Assembly: GCF_007991655.1 (NCBI RefSeq)
Contig: NZ_BJYT01000008.1
Coordinates: 1 to 64,000 of the forward strand
DNA from: Segetibacter aerophilus
Lineage (GTDB): Bacteria; Bacteroidota; Bacteroidia; Chitinophagales; Chitinophagaceae
Reading direction: 5' to 3'
Length of the DNA: 64,000 nucleotides
Translations under genes and position numbers: made by a program
The notes under the pieces: model-generated
Database searches by the model: none
The model's input: only the letters and a program-made list of their open reading frames with translations
What the model was told of the DNA's origin: nothing
Shown here: positions 39,079-47,342 of the stretch, one piece after another
How the letters are laid out: every line of letters starts with the position of its first letter
Numbering within the stretch: the first letter of the stretch is position 1

Positions 39079-41520
39079 ATGCAAGTATTAAAATTTGGTG
39101 GTAGTTCCGTAGCCAATGCGGAAAACATCGAAAAAGTTGTAAGCATAATACAGCACAAGTCAACAGAAGAAAAAGTGATCGTGGTTGTTTCGGCATTGGG
39201 TGGAATGACGGATCTGTTGTTGGAATGTGGAATGCTTGCTTCACAGGGTGATGAGTCTTATAAAGATAAATTACACGTTGCTGAAGCAAGGCACATGGAA
39301 ACAGTTAAAGCACTTGTGCCTATTACCCAGCAGAGCAGGATACTAAGTCATGTAAAAACCCAGTGCAATGAGCTCGAGGATATTTGCAACGGTATTTTTT
39401 TATTGAAAGAATTATCAGCAGCAACGAAAGACCGCATTGTGAGCTACGGCGAATTACTATCGTCACAAATTCTGGTTGCAAGGCTTTCTTCAATCGGCCT
39501 AGATGCTGAATGGAAGGATGCGAGGAATCTCATCACAACCAATAATAACCACACAAATGCAACTGTAAACTTTGCGGTATCTAATGAATTGATTGCTGCC
39601 TACTTCAGCAATACCGATCATGGTGTCACCGTCCTGCCGGGCTTTATTGCTTTCGATGAAAATCGTAAAACAACCACATTAGGAAGAGGAGGTTCGGACT
39701 ATACCGCTGCAATTATTGCTGCAGCAGTAGACGCACAAATATTGGAGATTTGGACCGATGTTTCAGGTATGATGACTGCCGATCCAAGGCTTGTGCCAAC
39801 AGCAAAGGCTATCCCCCGTATTTCATACCAGGAGGCCATGGAGCTTTCTCACTTTGGAGCCAAAGTTATCTACCCTCCAACCATACAACCGGTGATGAAA
39901 AAGGAAATACCGGTATGGATAAAAAACACATTTGCTCCTACCGACGAAGGGACTTTAATAGAAAGTAACCGTAGCAGTAATGGCAAGAACATCAGGGGTA
40001 TTTCTAGCGTCAATGATATAGTGTTGCTTAGCCTTGAGGGAAGCGGCATGATAGGCATTCCAGGCTTTTCTAAGAGATTATTTGAGGCGCTTGCACAGGA
40101 AAGAATTAATGTAATCCTCATTACCCAAGGATCTTCTGAACATTCTATTTGTGTTGGTATCGATCATCAAAATGCAGGACCGGCGAAAAGGGCAATTGAT
40201 ACCGCTTTTTCATACGAAATTGAAACCGGCAAAGTTGAGCCATTATCTATAGAAGCAGGATTATCAATCATTGCTTTGGTGGGAGATAATATGAAAAATC
40301 ACACCGGTATTAGCGGTAAAATGTTTGGAGCGTTGGGTCGTAATGGCGTGAATGTTCGTGCTATTGCGCAGGGGTCTTCAGAAAGAAACATTTCGACAGT
40401 TATTTCGAAAAACGACGTAAAAAAAGCGATCAACGTTTTACATGAAGAATTTTTCGAAACGAGCTATAAACAACTCCATTTATTTGTAACAGGCGTTGGT
40501 AATGTTGGAAGCAAATTGCTGGCGCAAATAAAACAACAGCAGACCTATTTGCAGGAGCATCTGCGGTTGCAGATTAAAGTGGTGAGTATAGCAAATAGCA
40601 AAAAAATGTACTTCAACGATGAAGGTGTTGACCTGTCAAACTGGAAAGAGCAGTTGCAACAAGGTGAACAGATGAACACTCAGCAATTCGTTGAAACCAT
40701 TCAATCTAAAAATCTTCGTAATGCTGTTTTTGCAGACGTTACTGCTAATAGTGAAATTGCCCATTCTTACGATTCTCTTCTGCAACGTAGCATCTCAATT
40801 GTCGCTTGCAATAAAATTGCTTGCTCTTCGCCCTACGAATATTATAGAAAGCTGAAGGATTTGGCAAAAGAGTATAATGCCCAGTTTTTCTTTGAAACTA
40901 ACGTAGGTGCGGGTTTGCCGGTAATCGGAACACTAAATGACCTTTTAAGAAGTGGTGATCAAATTAACCGTATCGAAGCAGTGTTGAGTGGTACGCTCAA
41001 CTATGTCTTTAATAATTATGACGGCTCAAAAACATTTGCCCAGGTAGTTCAGGATGCACAGGATGAGGGCTACACGGAGCCAGATCCGCGCCTTGATTTA
41101 AGTGGTACAGATGTAATGCGCAAGATTATGATTTTAGCCAGGGAAGCGGGTGAACAATTAGAAATGGAAGACATCACCAATAAGTCCTTCATGCCGCCGT
41201 CGTGCATGCAGGGAAGTGTGGATGATTTTTATGCAGAAATGGGAAAACACGAAACACACTTTGCCTCCCTTTACAATGAGGCAAAAGTTGCAGGCAACAA
41301 ATTAAAGTTTGTAGCTTCCTATAACAACGGTAAGGCTTCGGTTGGCCTACAGCAAATTCCTCCGCAGCACGATTTGTATCATCTCTATGGAAAAGATAAT
41401 GTTGTGTTGTTTTATACCAACCGCTATGTTGAACAGCCATTAGTTGTTAAAGGTGCCGGAGCTGGTGCAGAAGTAACAGCATCAGGTGTTTTTGCAGACA
41501 TTATAAGAGCCGGAAGATAA
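39079..41520 (+). CDS. thrA: Bifunctional aspartokinase / homoserine dehydrogenase
   Basis: The fusion phosphorylates aspartate and later reduces aspartate semialdehyde to homoserine, the entry to Thr and Met synthesis. Residues 1-290 are the kinase (KFGGSSVANAENI, VVSALGGMTD, TTLGRGGSDYTAA). About 300-455 hold two ACT domains (LLSLEGSGMIGIPG, ALVGDNMKNHTGISGKMFGALG). From 460 comes the dehydrogenase with Rossmann motif GVGNVG at 472-477 and FFETNVGAGLPVIGTLNDLL. Its 813 residues are normal for ThrA. thrB and thrC, usual partners, do not follow here. Confidence 0.96.
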   Translation: MQVLKFGGSSVANAENIEKVVSIIQHKSTEEKVIVVVSALGGMTDLLLECGMLASQGDESYKDKLHVAEARHMETVKALVPITQQSRILSHVKTQCNELEDICNGIFLLKELSAATKDRIVSYGELLSSQILVARLSSIGLDAEWKDARNLITTNNNHTNATVNFAVSNELIAAYFSNTDHGVTVLPGFIAFDENRKTTTLGRGGSDYTAAIIAAAVDAQILEIWTDVSGMMTADPRLVPTAKAIPRISYQEAMELSHFGAKVIYPPTIQPVMKKEIPVWIKNTFAPTDEGTLIESNRSSNGKNIRGISSVNDIVLLSLEGSGMIGIPGFSKRLFEALAQERINVILITQGSSEHSICVGIDHQNAGPAKRAIDTAFSYEIETGKVEPLSIEAGLSIIALVGDNMKNHTGISGKMFGALGRNGVNVRAIAQGSSERNISTVISKNDVKKAINVLHEEFFETSYKQLHLFVTGVGNVGSKLLAQIKQQQTYLQEHLRLQIKVVSIANSKKMYFNDEGVDLSNWKEQLQQGEQMNTQQFVETIQSKNLRNAVFADVTANSEIAHSYDSLLQRSISIVACNKIACSSPYEYYRKLKDLAKEYNAQFFFETNVGAGLPVIGTLNDLLRSGDQINRIEAVLSGTLNYVFNNYDGSKTFAQVVQDAQDEGYTEPDPRLDLSGTDVMRKIMILAREAGEQLEMEDITNKSFMPPSCMQGSVDDFYAEMGKHETHFASLYNEAKVAGNKLKFVASYNNGKASVGLQQIPPQHDLYHLYGKDNVVLFYTNRYVEQPLVVKGAGAGAEVTASGVFADIIRAGR

Positions 41521-41547
41521 GCGATCTTTAATTTTACCTCTCTGGTT

Positions 41548-41574
41548 AATTGCCCTACTATTTGTAGGGCAATT
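41548..41574 (+). terminator. Terminator after thrA
   Basis: An 11-bp stem AATTGCCCTAC/GTAGGGCAATT with a 5-nt loop and a T-rich tail, 28 bp past the stop. Confidence 0.85.
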
Positions 41575-41603
41575 TGTTTTACAGGCAGAGGAACATAGCC
41601 TGG

Positions 41604-41627
41604 CATTCTTGTGTCACTCACTTGTAC
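41604..41627 (+). repeat. Dispersed repeat, copy 10 (TG variant)
   Basis: It has the core from GTGTCACTCA to CTTGTAC, preceded by CATTCTT. The 25 bp after it, ending ATTCAGCTTTT, resemble those after copy 13, so some copies extend further 3'. Confidence 0.75.
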
Positions 41628-41684
41628 TATTGATGTTTTATTCAGCTTTTTACAAGATTGCTTAAACTGCTGTTGTCAACTGTT

Positions 41685-42032
41685 TTATTGAAGCTCTTTC
41701 GCCAGCAACGCCGCATCTATTTTGATACTATAGACTTTCTTGTTATTAGTAAAAAAGCCATACACAACATCTGTGTCTTTGCTTCTTAATTTTCTTACAC
41801 TCCAAAGCTTCACTGGTTGGGCTGCAAAATCAGCGCTTACTTTTTCACCTTTTGCATTTACGTGTTCAATATATCTAAACGAACCATCGTCTCTCGATCC
41901 CAAGCCAATTTTTACCTGTTGACCTTTTGTAAACACTTGTCCCGAAGTTGCTTTGTAAGTGCTGTCATTAATCATTTGAGAAAAGGCATAAGTAGGTAGA
42001 GACAATAATATTATAACCGCTAATTTTTTCAT
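41685..42032 (-). CDS. Small secreted protein, function unknown
   Basis: I place the start at 42032, giving a 115-residue precursor with a clear signal peptide (MKKLAVIILLSLPTYAFS, cleavage before Gln). The frame is open further upstream, but that extension has no family character and would hide the signal. The mature part is mainly beta (ATSGQVFTKGQQVKIGLGSRDDGSFRYI, KLRSKDTDVVYGFFTNNKKVYSIKI), a small periplasmic or surface domain seen in Bacteroidota. I do not recognise the family. It is convergent with thrA. Confidence 0.7.
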   Translation of the reverse strand: MKKLAVIILLSLPTYAFSQMINDSTYKATSGQVFTKGQQVKIGLGSRDDGSFRYIEHVNAKGEKVSADFAAQPVKLWSVRKLRSKDTDVVYGFFTNNKKVYSIKIDAALLAKELQ

Positions 42033-42321
42033 GATGTATGTTTTTATGCTAAAGAATAAAAAATGTATCCTTTTCAAAACTCCTATTCTTTTTGAACAAA
42101 AAACTGAAATTGCCCTGGTGTTAATATTAAAAACAAGCTCCAATTATTTATACACTAAAAGTATTTTCAGCATCTCTCTTATACTTATAGGCTCTGAGGT
42201 ACGACTCTATTTTTCTTGCAAACCGCAGATCAAACGCCAATATTAATGATTGCGATTTGTTGCAATTAGCAAAAACCTTGTTTACTTTTCAATAGCAATA
42301 ACCTCAACCAAATCAAAACGT

Positions 42322-43959
42322 ATGAGAATACTCAAGTCAATGTGCAAAGCGTTTGTTGCCTTTATTTTTTCAAGCGTTTGCTCCGGGTGTTTTCAACATT
42401 ATTTTAAAGTAGTTCCGGTTAAGGATGTTGCAGCGTACCCTACTTCAGTTGAAAGGGGAAAGGAGGAGAACCGGTTTTTTATTTTACATGCTGGCTCAAA
42501 CGCATACAGCATTACCACCATTCACGTAAACAAAGAGAAGCAGCAATTAGAATTGCAGCTTTCGAAGCTTGATACGCCCCACACTGTTTATGTAAATAAG
42601 CCTAAATACAGAGTCTATAAACCTTCGAAAGGTCAATCGCAAGTATTGACTGAAATGCACCTTTATTCAAAAGATGCAACTAGCTATGCTTTAAGCGAAC
42701 CTCTTGTACTTCCTATAGCCGAGGTTAGCAAAATAGAACTGGTGGAAAAAGATGTAGCTGGTACTACGGCCAGTACAGTATTTAGCCTATTAGGTGTAAC
42801 GCTGGGAGCATTTGCACTTCTAATAGTCATAGTAGCTCTTACTAAAAGCTCGTGTCCTTTTGTAAGCGGTTATGATGGGAATGACTTTAAGTTGCAGGGA
42901 GAAATTTATGCCGGCGCTATTTATCCTGCTCTTAAACGTGATGACTACCTGCCTTTGCAGTTGAAGCCTTTGGAAGGTAAGCTACAGGTTAAAATCAGCA
43001 ACGAGTTACAAGAAAGACAATACACTGACCTTGCAGAACTTTGGACTATTGAGCATGAAAAGGATGTTGATATCGTGCCGGATGAACAAGGCAATTTATA
43101 TTCAGTTGCGAAAGGAGAAATTCCTTCGACTGCCACTGTAAATGGTCGTAATGTTTTAACTGAAGTGTCTCAGAAAGATGAGACTTATTTTCCTTTCAAT
43201 AATGAGAAAGAAGGCGGTATTAGTGAGTTGGAGGTAACTTTTTCAAAGCCGCATGAAAGCAAAGAAGGTAAACTGTTACTCCACTTAAAGAACTCCTACT
43301 GGCTTGATTATATCTATGGCGAGCTCATTCAACACATGGGCGGCTATTTTAATAAGTGGAGCAAACTGCAAAAGAATAAATCGGCTGAACAATTAGTTAA
43401 ATGGAAAAACGAGCAAGCCATCCCACTAACGATCGAAATGAAAACTGCGACAGGATGGAAGGAGGTGAAAACTCTTACGACAGTCGGACCTGTCGCCTAT
43501 AGAGAAATGGCAATTCCTTTAAATATAAGCGAGTCTGAAGGAGCACAAATAACACTAAGGCTTTCCTCAGGTTTTATGTTTTGGGAACTTGATCGCGTCG
43601 CTATCGATTATACGCCTGCACGTGCATACACCGTTCGCAAACTTAAGCCTGTTTCTGCTATTGACGAGTTGGGAAAAGACGTCAGCTCTTTACTTCTTGC
43701 AAAAGACAATCAATCTCTGAATCAGCCCATTCCCGGAAATGTAGCTACGATTAGTTTTGATGCCAATACGCCAAAATCAGATAAATCCTTGACGTACATT
43801 TTACACACGAGCGGCTATTACGAACACGTGAGATCATTTAAAGGAATGGCTGATATAAAATTTCTGAAAAAGTTTAAAGAGCCTTTAGCATTATCGAAGT
43901 TTAGCATGGAACGTTATCATCAAATAAATTCTTCGCTTGCCACAAAATCAAAAAAATAA
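42322..43959 (+). CDS. Probable lipoprotein with CPFVxxYDG motif, function unknown
   Basis: From the ATG at 42322 the product has 545 residues. It starts with a signal ending SSVCSGC, a likely lipobox. An N-terminal beta domain is followed by one hydrophobic helix (VFSLLGVTLGAFALLIVIVAL) and the striking motif SCPFVSGYDGNDFKLQGEIYAGAIYPALKRDDYLPL. It continues as a beta-rich region (YTDLAELWTIEHEKDVDIVPDEQG) that looks like the unnamed Bacteroidota proteins with CPxxYxxDG...EPYxGA...DYxxL. The radical-SAM gene starts 3 bp after its stop, so the two form one unit. The internal helix plus lipobox would be odd for a purely periplasmic protein. Confidence 0.7.
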   Translation: MRILKSMCKAFVAFIFSSVCSGCFQHYFKVVPVKDVAAYPTSVERGKEENRFFILHAGSNAYSITTIHVNKEKQQLELQLSKLDTPHTVYVNKPKYRVYKPSKGQSQVLTEMHLYSKDATSYALSEPLVLPIAEVSKIELVEKDVAGTTASTVFSLLGVTLGAFALLIVIVALTKSSCPFVSGYDGNDFKLQGEIYAGAIYPALKRDDYLPLQLKPLEGKLQVKISNELQERQYTDLAELWTIEHEKDVDIVPDEQGNLYSVAKGEIPSTATVNGRNVLTEVSQKDETYFPFNNEKEGGISELEVTFSKPHESKEGKLLLHLKNSYWLDYIYGELIQHMGGYFNKWSKLQKNKSAEQLVKWKNEQAIPLTIEMKTATGWKEVKTLTTVGPVAYREMAIPLNISESEGAQITLRLSSGFMFWELDRVAIDYTPARAYTVRKLKPVSAIDELGKDVSSLLLAKDNQSLNQPIPGNVATISFDANTPKSDKSLTYILHTSGYYEHVRSFKGMADIKFLKKFKEPLALSKFSMERYHQINSSLATKSKK

Positions 43960-43962
43960 CCC

Positions 43963-45207
43963 ATGATAGATTTATCTGCCGGTACAGCTAAAGCAAATAC
44001 TGCGTTTAGCTTTCATGATAAAAGGGAGTTTAGGAGCGAGGAATTGGTCGATGGCAAAAAGCACCGGACTCAAGTAACAGGTCTCCATAATACTTGGGTA
44101 TGGTTTGCAATAAAAAGCAGGATATTTTTCCTGGTAATGTATAATGTCAGGTCCATTAAAAAGGCTATTGAGTACTACAGGCAAATTATCGGTTTAAGGG
44201 AAAATGTTTGGAATGGTAATATGAAAAAGATTTACCAGGTGGGAGGGAAATATTTCTATAATCAATACACACCAGCGTGGCCCTCGAAGCAATACGATCA
44301 AATGATTGTAAGGGAAACGAGGAGAAGAATTTTTAATGAAACAAATCATTCCTGTTCTTTTATTTTTTTTGCAATAACGAGGAAATGCCCTTTAAAATGT
44401 GAGCACTGTTTTGAATGGGATAACCTCAACAAAAAAGAAACGTTCTCTTTGAAAGAGTTGGACTTAATCGTCGACCATTACAAAAAGCAGGGAATGTTTC
44501 AAATGCACTTAAGTGGAGGCGAGCCTATGCTTAGGGTAAAAGAAATGGTTGTGTTACTAAATAACCACGCAAGACAAGTGGACTTCTGGGTACTTACTTC
44601 TGGTTTTAATTGCACACGCGAAAACCTTTCTCAGTTAAAACAAGCTGGTTTAAAAGGCATCGTAGTTAGCATCGACCATCATCTCTCAGAACTACATGAC
44701 TTGTTCAGACGCAAGGCCGGATCTTTTGATGCTGCTTTGAAAGCAATCCATTATGCACAAGAACTTCAGCTTGCAACGGCAATCAGTGTTTGTGTAACAA
44801 AGTCGTTTTTAGACGGAGGGCATCTTTGGCCGTACGCAGAATTTGCAAAAGACCTGGGAGTAGAATTCGTGCAGTTACTTGAGCCGAGGAATATCGGTAA
44901 CTACAAAGACCAGGATGTACTGCTCGATGAAAAGCATATACTCTTGCTGGAAGATTTCTTTAAAAGCATCAATCATAGTAGAGACACTAAAAGTTATCCA
45001 ACTTTTAGTTACCACGGATTTCATCAAAGAAGAATAGGCTGCTTTGCAGGAAGTCGTAGCATGTATATCGACTCAGCAGGCAATGTACATTCATGCCCTT
45101 TTTGTCATACTGCTGCTTATAACATTAAATCCTTTATCGAAAACGATACCTTGGCTAACATACCTCAAAAGCAAAACGAATGTCCAAGGTTTGGTAAAGT
45201 TATATAG
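43963..45207 (+). CDS. Radical SAM protein with C-terminal Cys-rich (SPASM-like) region
   Basis: The 414 residues carry the radical-SAM 4Fe-4S motif KCPLKCEHCFEW (Cys142, 146, 149), the GGEPM-type SAM motif HLSGGEPMLR and a C-terminal CFAGSRSMYIDSAGNVHSCPFCHTAAY, the layout of a SPASM-type auxiliary cluster. Such enzymes modify peptides or proteins, or mature other enzymes. The N-terminal 130 residues are a helical region without a known domain. Coupling to the upstream lipoprotein gene makes that protein or its complex a candidate partner or substrate (inference). No small RiPP precursor is evident nearby. Confidence 0.85.
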   Translation: MIDLSAGTAKANTAFSFHDKREFRSEELVDGKKHRTQVTGLHNTWVWFAIKSRIFFLVMYNVRSIKKAIEYYRQIIGLRENVWNGNMKKIYQVGGKYFYNQYTPAWPSKQYDQMIVRETRRRIFNETNHSCSFIFFAITRKCPLKCEHCFEWDNLNKKETFSLKELDLIVDHYKKQGMFQMHLSGGEPMLRVKEMVVLLNNHARQVDFWVLTSGFNCTRENLSQLKQAGLKGIVVSIDHHLSELHDLFRRKAGSFDAALKAIHYAQELQLATAISVCVTKSFLDGGHLWPYAEFAKDLGVEFVQLLEPRNIGNYKDQDVLLDEKHILLLEDFFKSINHSRDTKSYPTFSYHGFHQRRIGCFAGSRSMYIDSAGNVHSCPFCHTAAYNIKSFIENDTLANIPQKQNECPRFGKVI

Positions 45208-45225
45208 ATAAAATTAGTGAGGTCT

Positions 45226-46008
45226 TCATCTGTCTTCTTTGAAAGCAGCATTACTCCTTATAAAATTAATCGCATTTGCCTGGGCAGTACAAGTTACAAC
45301 CAGGTCATTAATGCAAACATGTGGAGGAAGCGAAACACAATACCACGCAATGTCTGCTATGTCTTCTGCATACAAAGGAGTGAAACCGTCATAAGTTTGT
45401 TTTGCTTTGTCGCTGTCACCTTTGTAACGAACCAAAGAGAATTCTGTGTCGGCTGCACCTGGTTGCAGTGCGGTAACTTTTATTTTATGCGGTAGAAGAT
45501 CGATACGCAAAGATTTTGAGATAGCATCAACTGCAAACTTACTGGCGCAATACACATTACCACTTTCATACACCTCTTTACCTGCAACTGAACCGATATT
45601 GATAATGTGTCCCTTGTTTTTTGCAATCATGTAAGGCACAACGGCTTTCGTTACATACAACAGCCCTTTTACATTTGTGTCTATCATTGTATCCCAATCA
45701 TGAATACTTCCTTTGTCAAAAGTGTCGCGGCCAAGAGCAAGGCCGGCATTGTTTACCAGTACATCTATGTCTTTCCATTCAGTTGGTAGGTTGCCCAGGT
45801 TTTGCTTCACCTCGTCATTGTGACGCACATCAAAAACAAGGCTTAGCACGCGCACAGCAAACTTTTCTCTCAGTTCATCTGCAAAAGTGTGAAGCTTGTC
45901 TGCACGGCGACCAGTAATGATACAGTTCCAATTACCCGATGCAAATTTTTCTGCGATAGCTTTTCCAAATCCCGAAGTTGCCCCTGTTATTAGTACAATT
46001 TTGTGCAT
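45226..46008 (-). CDS. SDR-family NAD(P)-dependent oxidoreductase (YdfG-like)
   Basis: From the ATG at 46008 (MHKIVLITGATSGFGKAIAEKFA) the protein has 260 residues. The classical SDR motifs are TGATSGFG, LVNNAGLALG, the catalytic Ser in INIGSVAG and YCASKFAVD (Tyr and Lys). The NWNCIITGRRADKL stretch and the PGAADTEFSLVRYKGD segment fit the YdfG group, which oxidises L-allo-threonine, serine or 3-hydroxy acids. It is convergent with the radical-SAM gene, with an 18-bp gap. Confidence 0.88.
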   Translation of the reverse strand: MHKIVLITGATSGFGKAIAEKFASGNWNCIITGRRADKLHTFADELREKFAVRVLSLVFDVRHNDEVKQNLGNLPTEWKDIDVLVNNAGLALGRDTFDKGSIHDWDTMIDTNVKGLLYVTKAVVPYMIAKNKGHIINIGSVAGKEVYESGNVYCASKFAVDAISKSLRIDLLPHKIKVTALQPGAADTEFSLVRYKGDSDKAKQTYDGFTPLYAEDIADIAWYCVSLPPHVCINDLVVTCTAQANAINFIRSNAAFKEDR

Positions 46009-46168
46009 GGCGCGAAGGTAATAATGATGAAGCAAATGAAAAATTGAAGGAAATGAGGCTGATAGATGACGCCAAATATCAACTTGTTAGACACCATCTG
46101 TTATAGTCTCATTCAACAAGGTTACAATTACTTAACACCGGTCTAAAGGTAGATTTAATCGAAACGGT

Positions 46169-46195
46169 TACCTTTGCGATGTTTAAACGTTTAAA
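46169..46195 (+). promoter_or_regulatory. Candidate promoter overlapping a LacI-type palindrome
   Basis: A -7 box TACCTTTG (46169-46176) is followed by the perfect 14-bp palindrome TTTAAACGTTTAAA (46182-46195) at the expected transcription start. The central CG and AAACGTTT core are those of LacI/GalR-family operators. It lies 100 bp before the small Rossmann-like gene. Confidence 0.4.
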
Positions 46196-46295
46196 TGAAA
46201 TTTCTAAAAAACGAAAAAAGCTACCATTTGAAATAGAAAAACTTTGTGTTTGCCATATGCGAGAAGTTAGTATCGTTAACTAAAAACAGCAAAGT

Positions 46296-46571
46296 ATGGT
46301 AAAGACAATAAGTGCCGGCATTATAGGTTGTAATATGTCGGAGGAGTTTTTTAGAACAACTGGAGTGAATAAGGTCGAAAGTTTTTTTTGGAAGAAAATC
46401 TATCTGAGCGGAAAATCTGCAAGCATAAAAAGCCATCCACAGGCTGAGATCGTTGAGAGGGCAGAGTCCATCATTAATGACGTTGATATTGAATTAGTAT
46501 TTGTATCAGCAAATCATCTCCACTTCGTAAAGCCGGTAATTGAATCAGGTAAAGCTGTCAGGGTAATCTGA
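46296..46571 (+). CDS. Small Rossmann-like protein resembling the N-terminal half of Gfo/Idh/MocA oxidoreductases
   Basis: The 91 residues start with a beta-strand and turn SAGIIGCNMSE and end VDIELVFVSANHLHFVKPVIESGKAVRVI. This follows the cofactor domain of Gfo/Idh/MocA enzymes (IGIIGCG..., DIDLVVIATPNHLH..., GKxV), but stops exactly where the EKP motif and substrate domain would begin. The stop is followed by unrelated AT-rich DNA, so it is either a decayed oxidoreductase or an independent half-domain family. The clean ends and the promoter upstream favour a functional small protein (inference). Confidence 0.55.
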   Translation: MVKTISAGIIGCNMSEEFFRTTGVNKVESFFWKKIYLSGKSASIKSHPQAEIVERAESIINDVDIELVFVSANHLHFVKPVIESGKAVRVI

Positions 46572-46629
46572 TCTCTCTTACTATCGATGATTATTGGATA
46601 GAATTTATTAATTATTAAAATCAAAAATT

Positions 46630-46764
46630 ATGTACACAACATATCCCGGAAATTATAGTCTTGAATATTATAATTCCCTTACACAATTATCTTTTAGGGT
46701 TAAAGCATTAATAAGACTTTTTAAAATAAAAAGAACAGTAAAAAGCAGATATGCCTTAGGGTAA
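46630..46764 (+). CDS. Small ORF of 44 codons
   Basis: ATG at 46630 follows an A-rich, SD-free leader (TTAAAATCAAAAATT) of the kind seen before Bacteroidota genes. The product MYTTYPGNYSLEYYNSLTQ... is Tyr-rich at first, then strongly basic (RVKALIRLFKIKRTVKSRY), with no signal peptide. A terminator follows at 46816-46843. I do not recognise it, and it could be chance. Confidence 0.4.
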   Translation: MYTTYPGNYSLEYYNSLTQLSFRVKALIRLFKIKRTVKSRYALG

Positions 46765-46815
46765 AACGAATGAATTTATAATGGATTTTGAATTTAACGG
46801 ATAAATAAAAATAAG

Positions 46816-46843
46816 AATGCCTGCCTCAAAAATAGCAGGCATT
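46816..46843 (+). terminator. Terminator upstream of mgsA
   Basis: AATGCCTGC/GCAGGCATT, 9 bp with a 10-nt loop, then a T run. It separates the small genes from mgsA and shows that the ATG at 46817 is not the mgsA start. Confidence 0.75.
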
Positions 46844-46870
46844 TTTATTATCTCTAACCTAATAAATTGT

Positions 46871-47326
46871 ATGAACACTATCAAAAATATAAGCGTGGTA
46901 AAACGGATAGCGCTTGTTGCCCACGACAATAAAAAAGCAGATTTATTGGATTGGGCGAAATATAATAAGAGAGTACTAGCTCAACACCAGCTAACAGCCA
47001 CAGGTACTACAGGTAGATTATTGGAAGAAGCGCTGGATATCCCTGTATTTAAATTATTGAGCGGCCCGTTGGGTGGAGACCAACAACTAGGCGCTATGAT
47101 AGCGGAAGGTAAGTTAGATATGATCATATTCTTTTGGGATCCGATGGAAGCGCAGCCGCATGATAGTGATGTAAAAGCGCTACTACGTGTTGCTGTTGCA
47201 TGGAATATCATTATTGCCTGTAACCGATTAACTGCCGATTTTGTGTTGACTTCCACTCTTATGCATAAAAACATTTCGACAGATATGCCGGATTATTCGG
47301 GGTATTTAAACAGAAAAATTGTCTAA
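46871..47326 (+). CDS. mgsA: Methylglyoxal synthase
   Basis: MgsA converts dihydroxyacetone phosphate to methylglyoxal and phosphate, a glycolytic overflow bypass. From the ATG at 46871 it has 151 residues, the family length. It has IALVAHDNKK (His18), TATGTTGRLL (phosphate binding), the catalytic Asp70 in SGPLGGDQQLGAMI and IIFFWDPMEAQPHDSDVKALLR with its conserved His. The start is preferred over one 54 bp upstream because a terminator hairpin lies between. Confidence 0.94.
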   Translation: MNTIKNISVVKRIALVAHDNKKADLLDWAKYNKRVLAQHQLTATGTTGRLLEEALDIPVFKLLSGPLGGDQQLGAMIAEGKLDMIIFFWDPMEAQPHDSDVKALLRVAVAWNIIIACNRLTADFVLTSTLMHKNISTDMPDYSGYLNRKIV

Positions 47327-47342
47327 AACATTTTAAGATTTA

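Noticed and set aside
38939-39093. Possible thrA leader peptide
   Set aside because: About 50 codons with few Thr or Ile codons, and no terminator/antiterminator pair next to thrA; not a convincing attenuator.
42031-42246. 71-codon plus-strand frame in the divergent gap
   Set aside because: It lies over the start of the secreted-protein gene, with random hydrophobic composition.
46296-46571. Simple pseudogene of a Gfo/Idh oxidoreductase
   Set aside because: No remnant of the substrate domain is seen downstream in any frame; kept as a possible independent small protein with reduced confidence.
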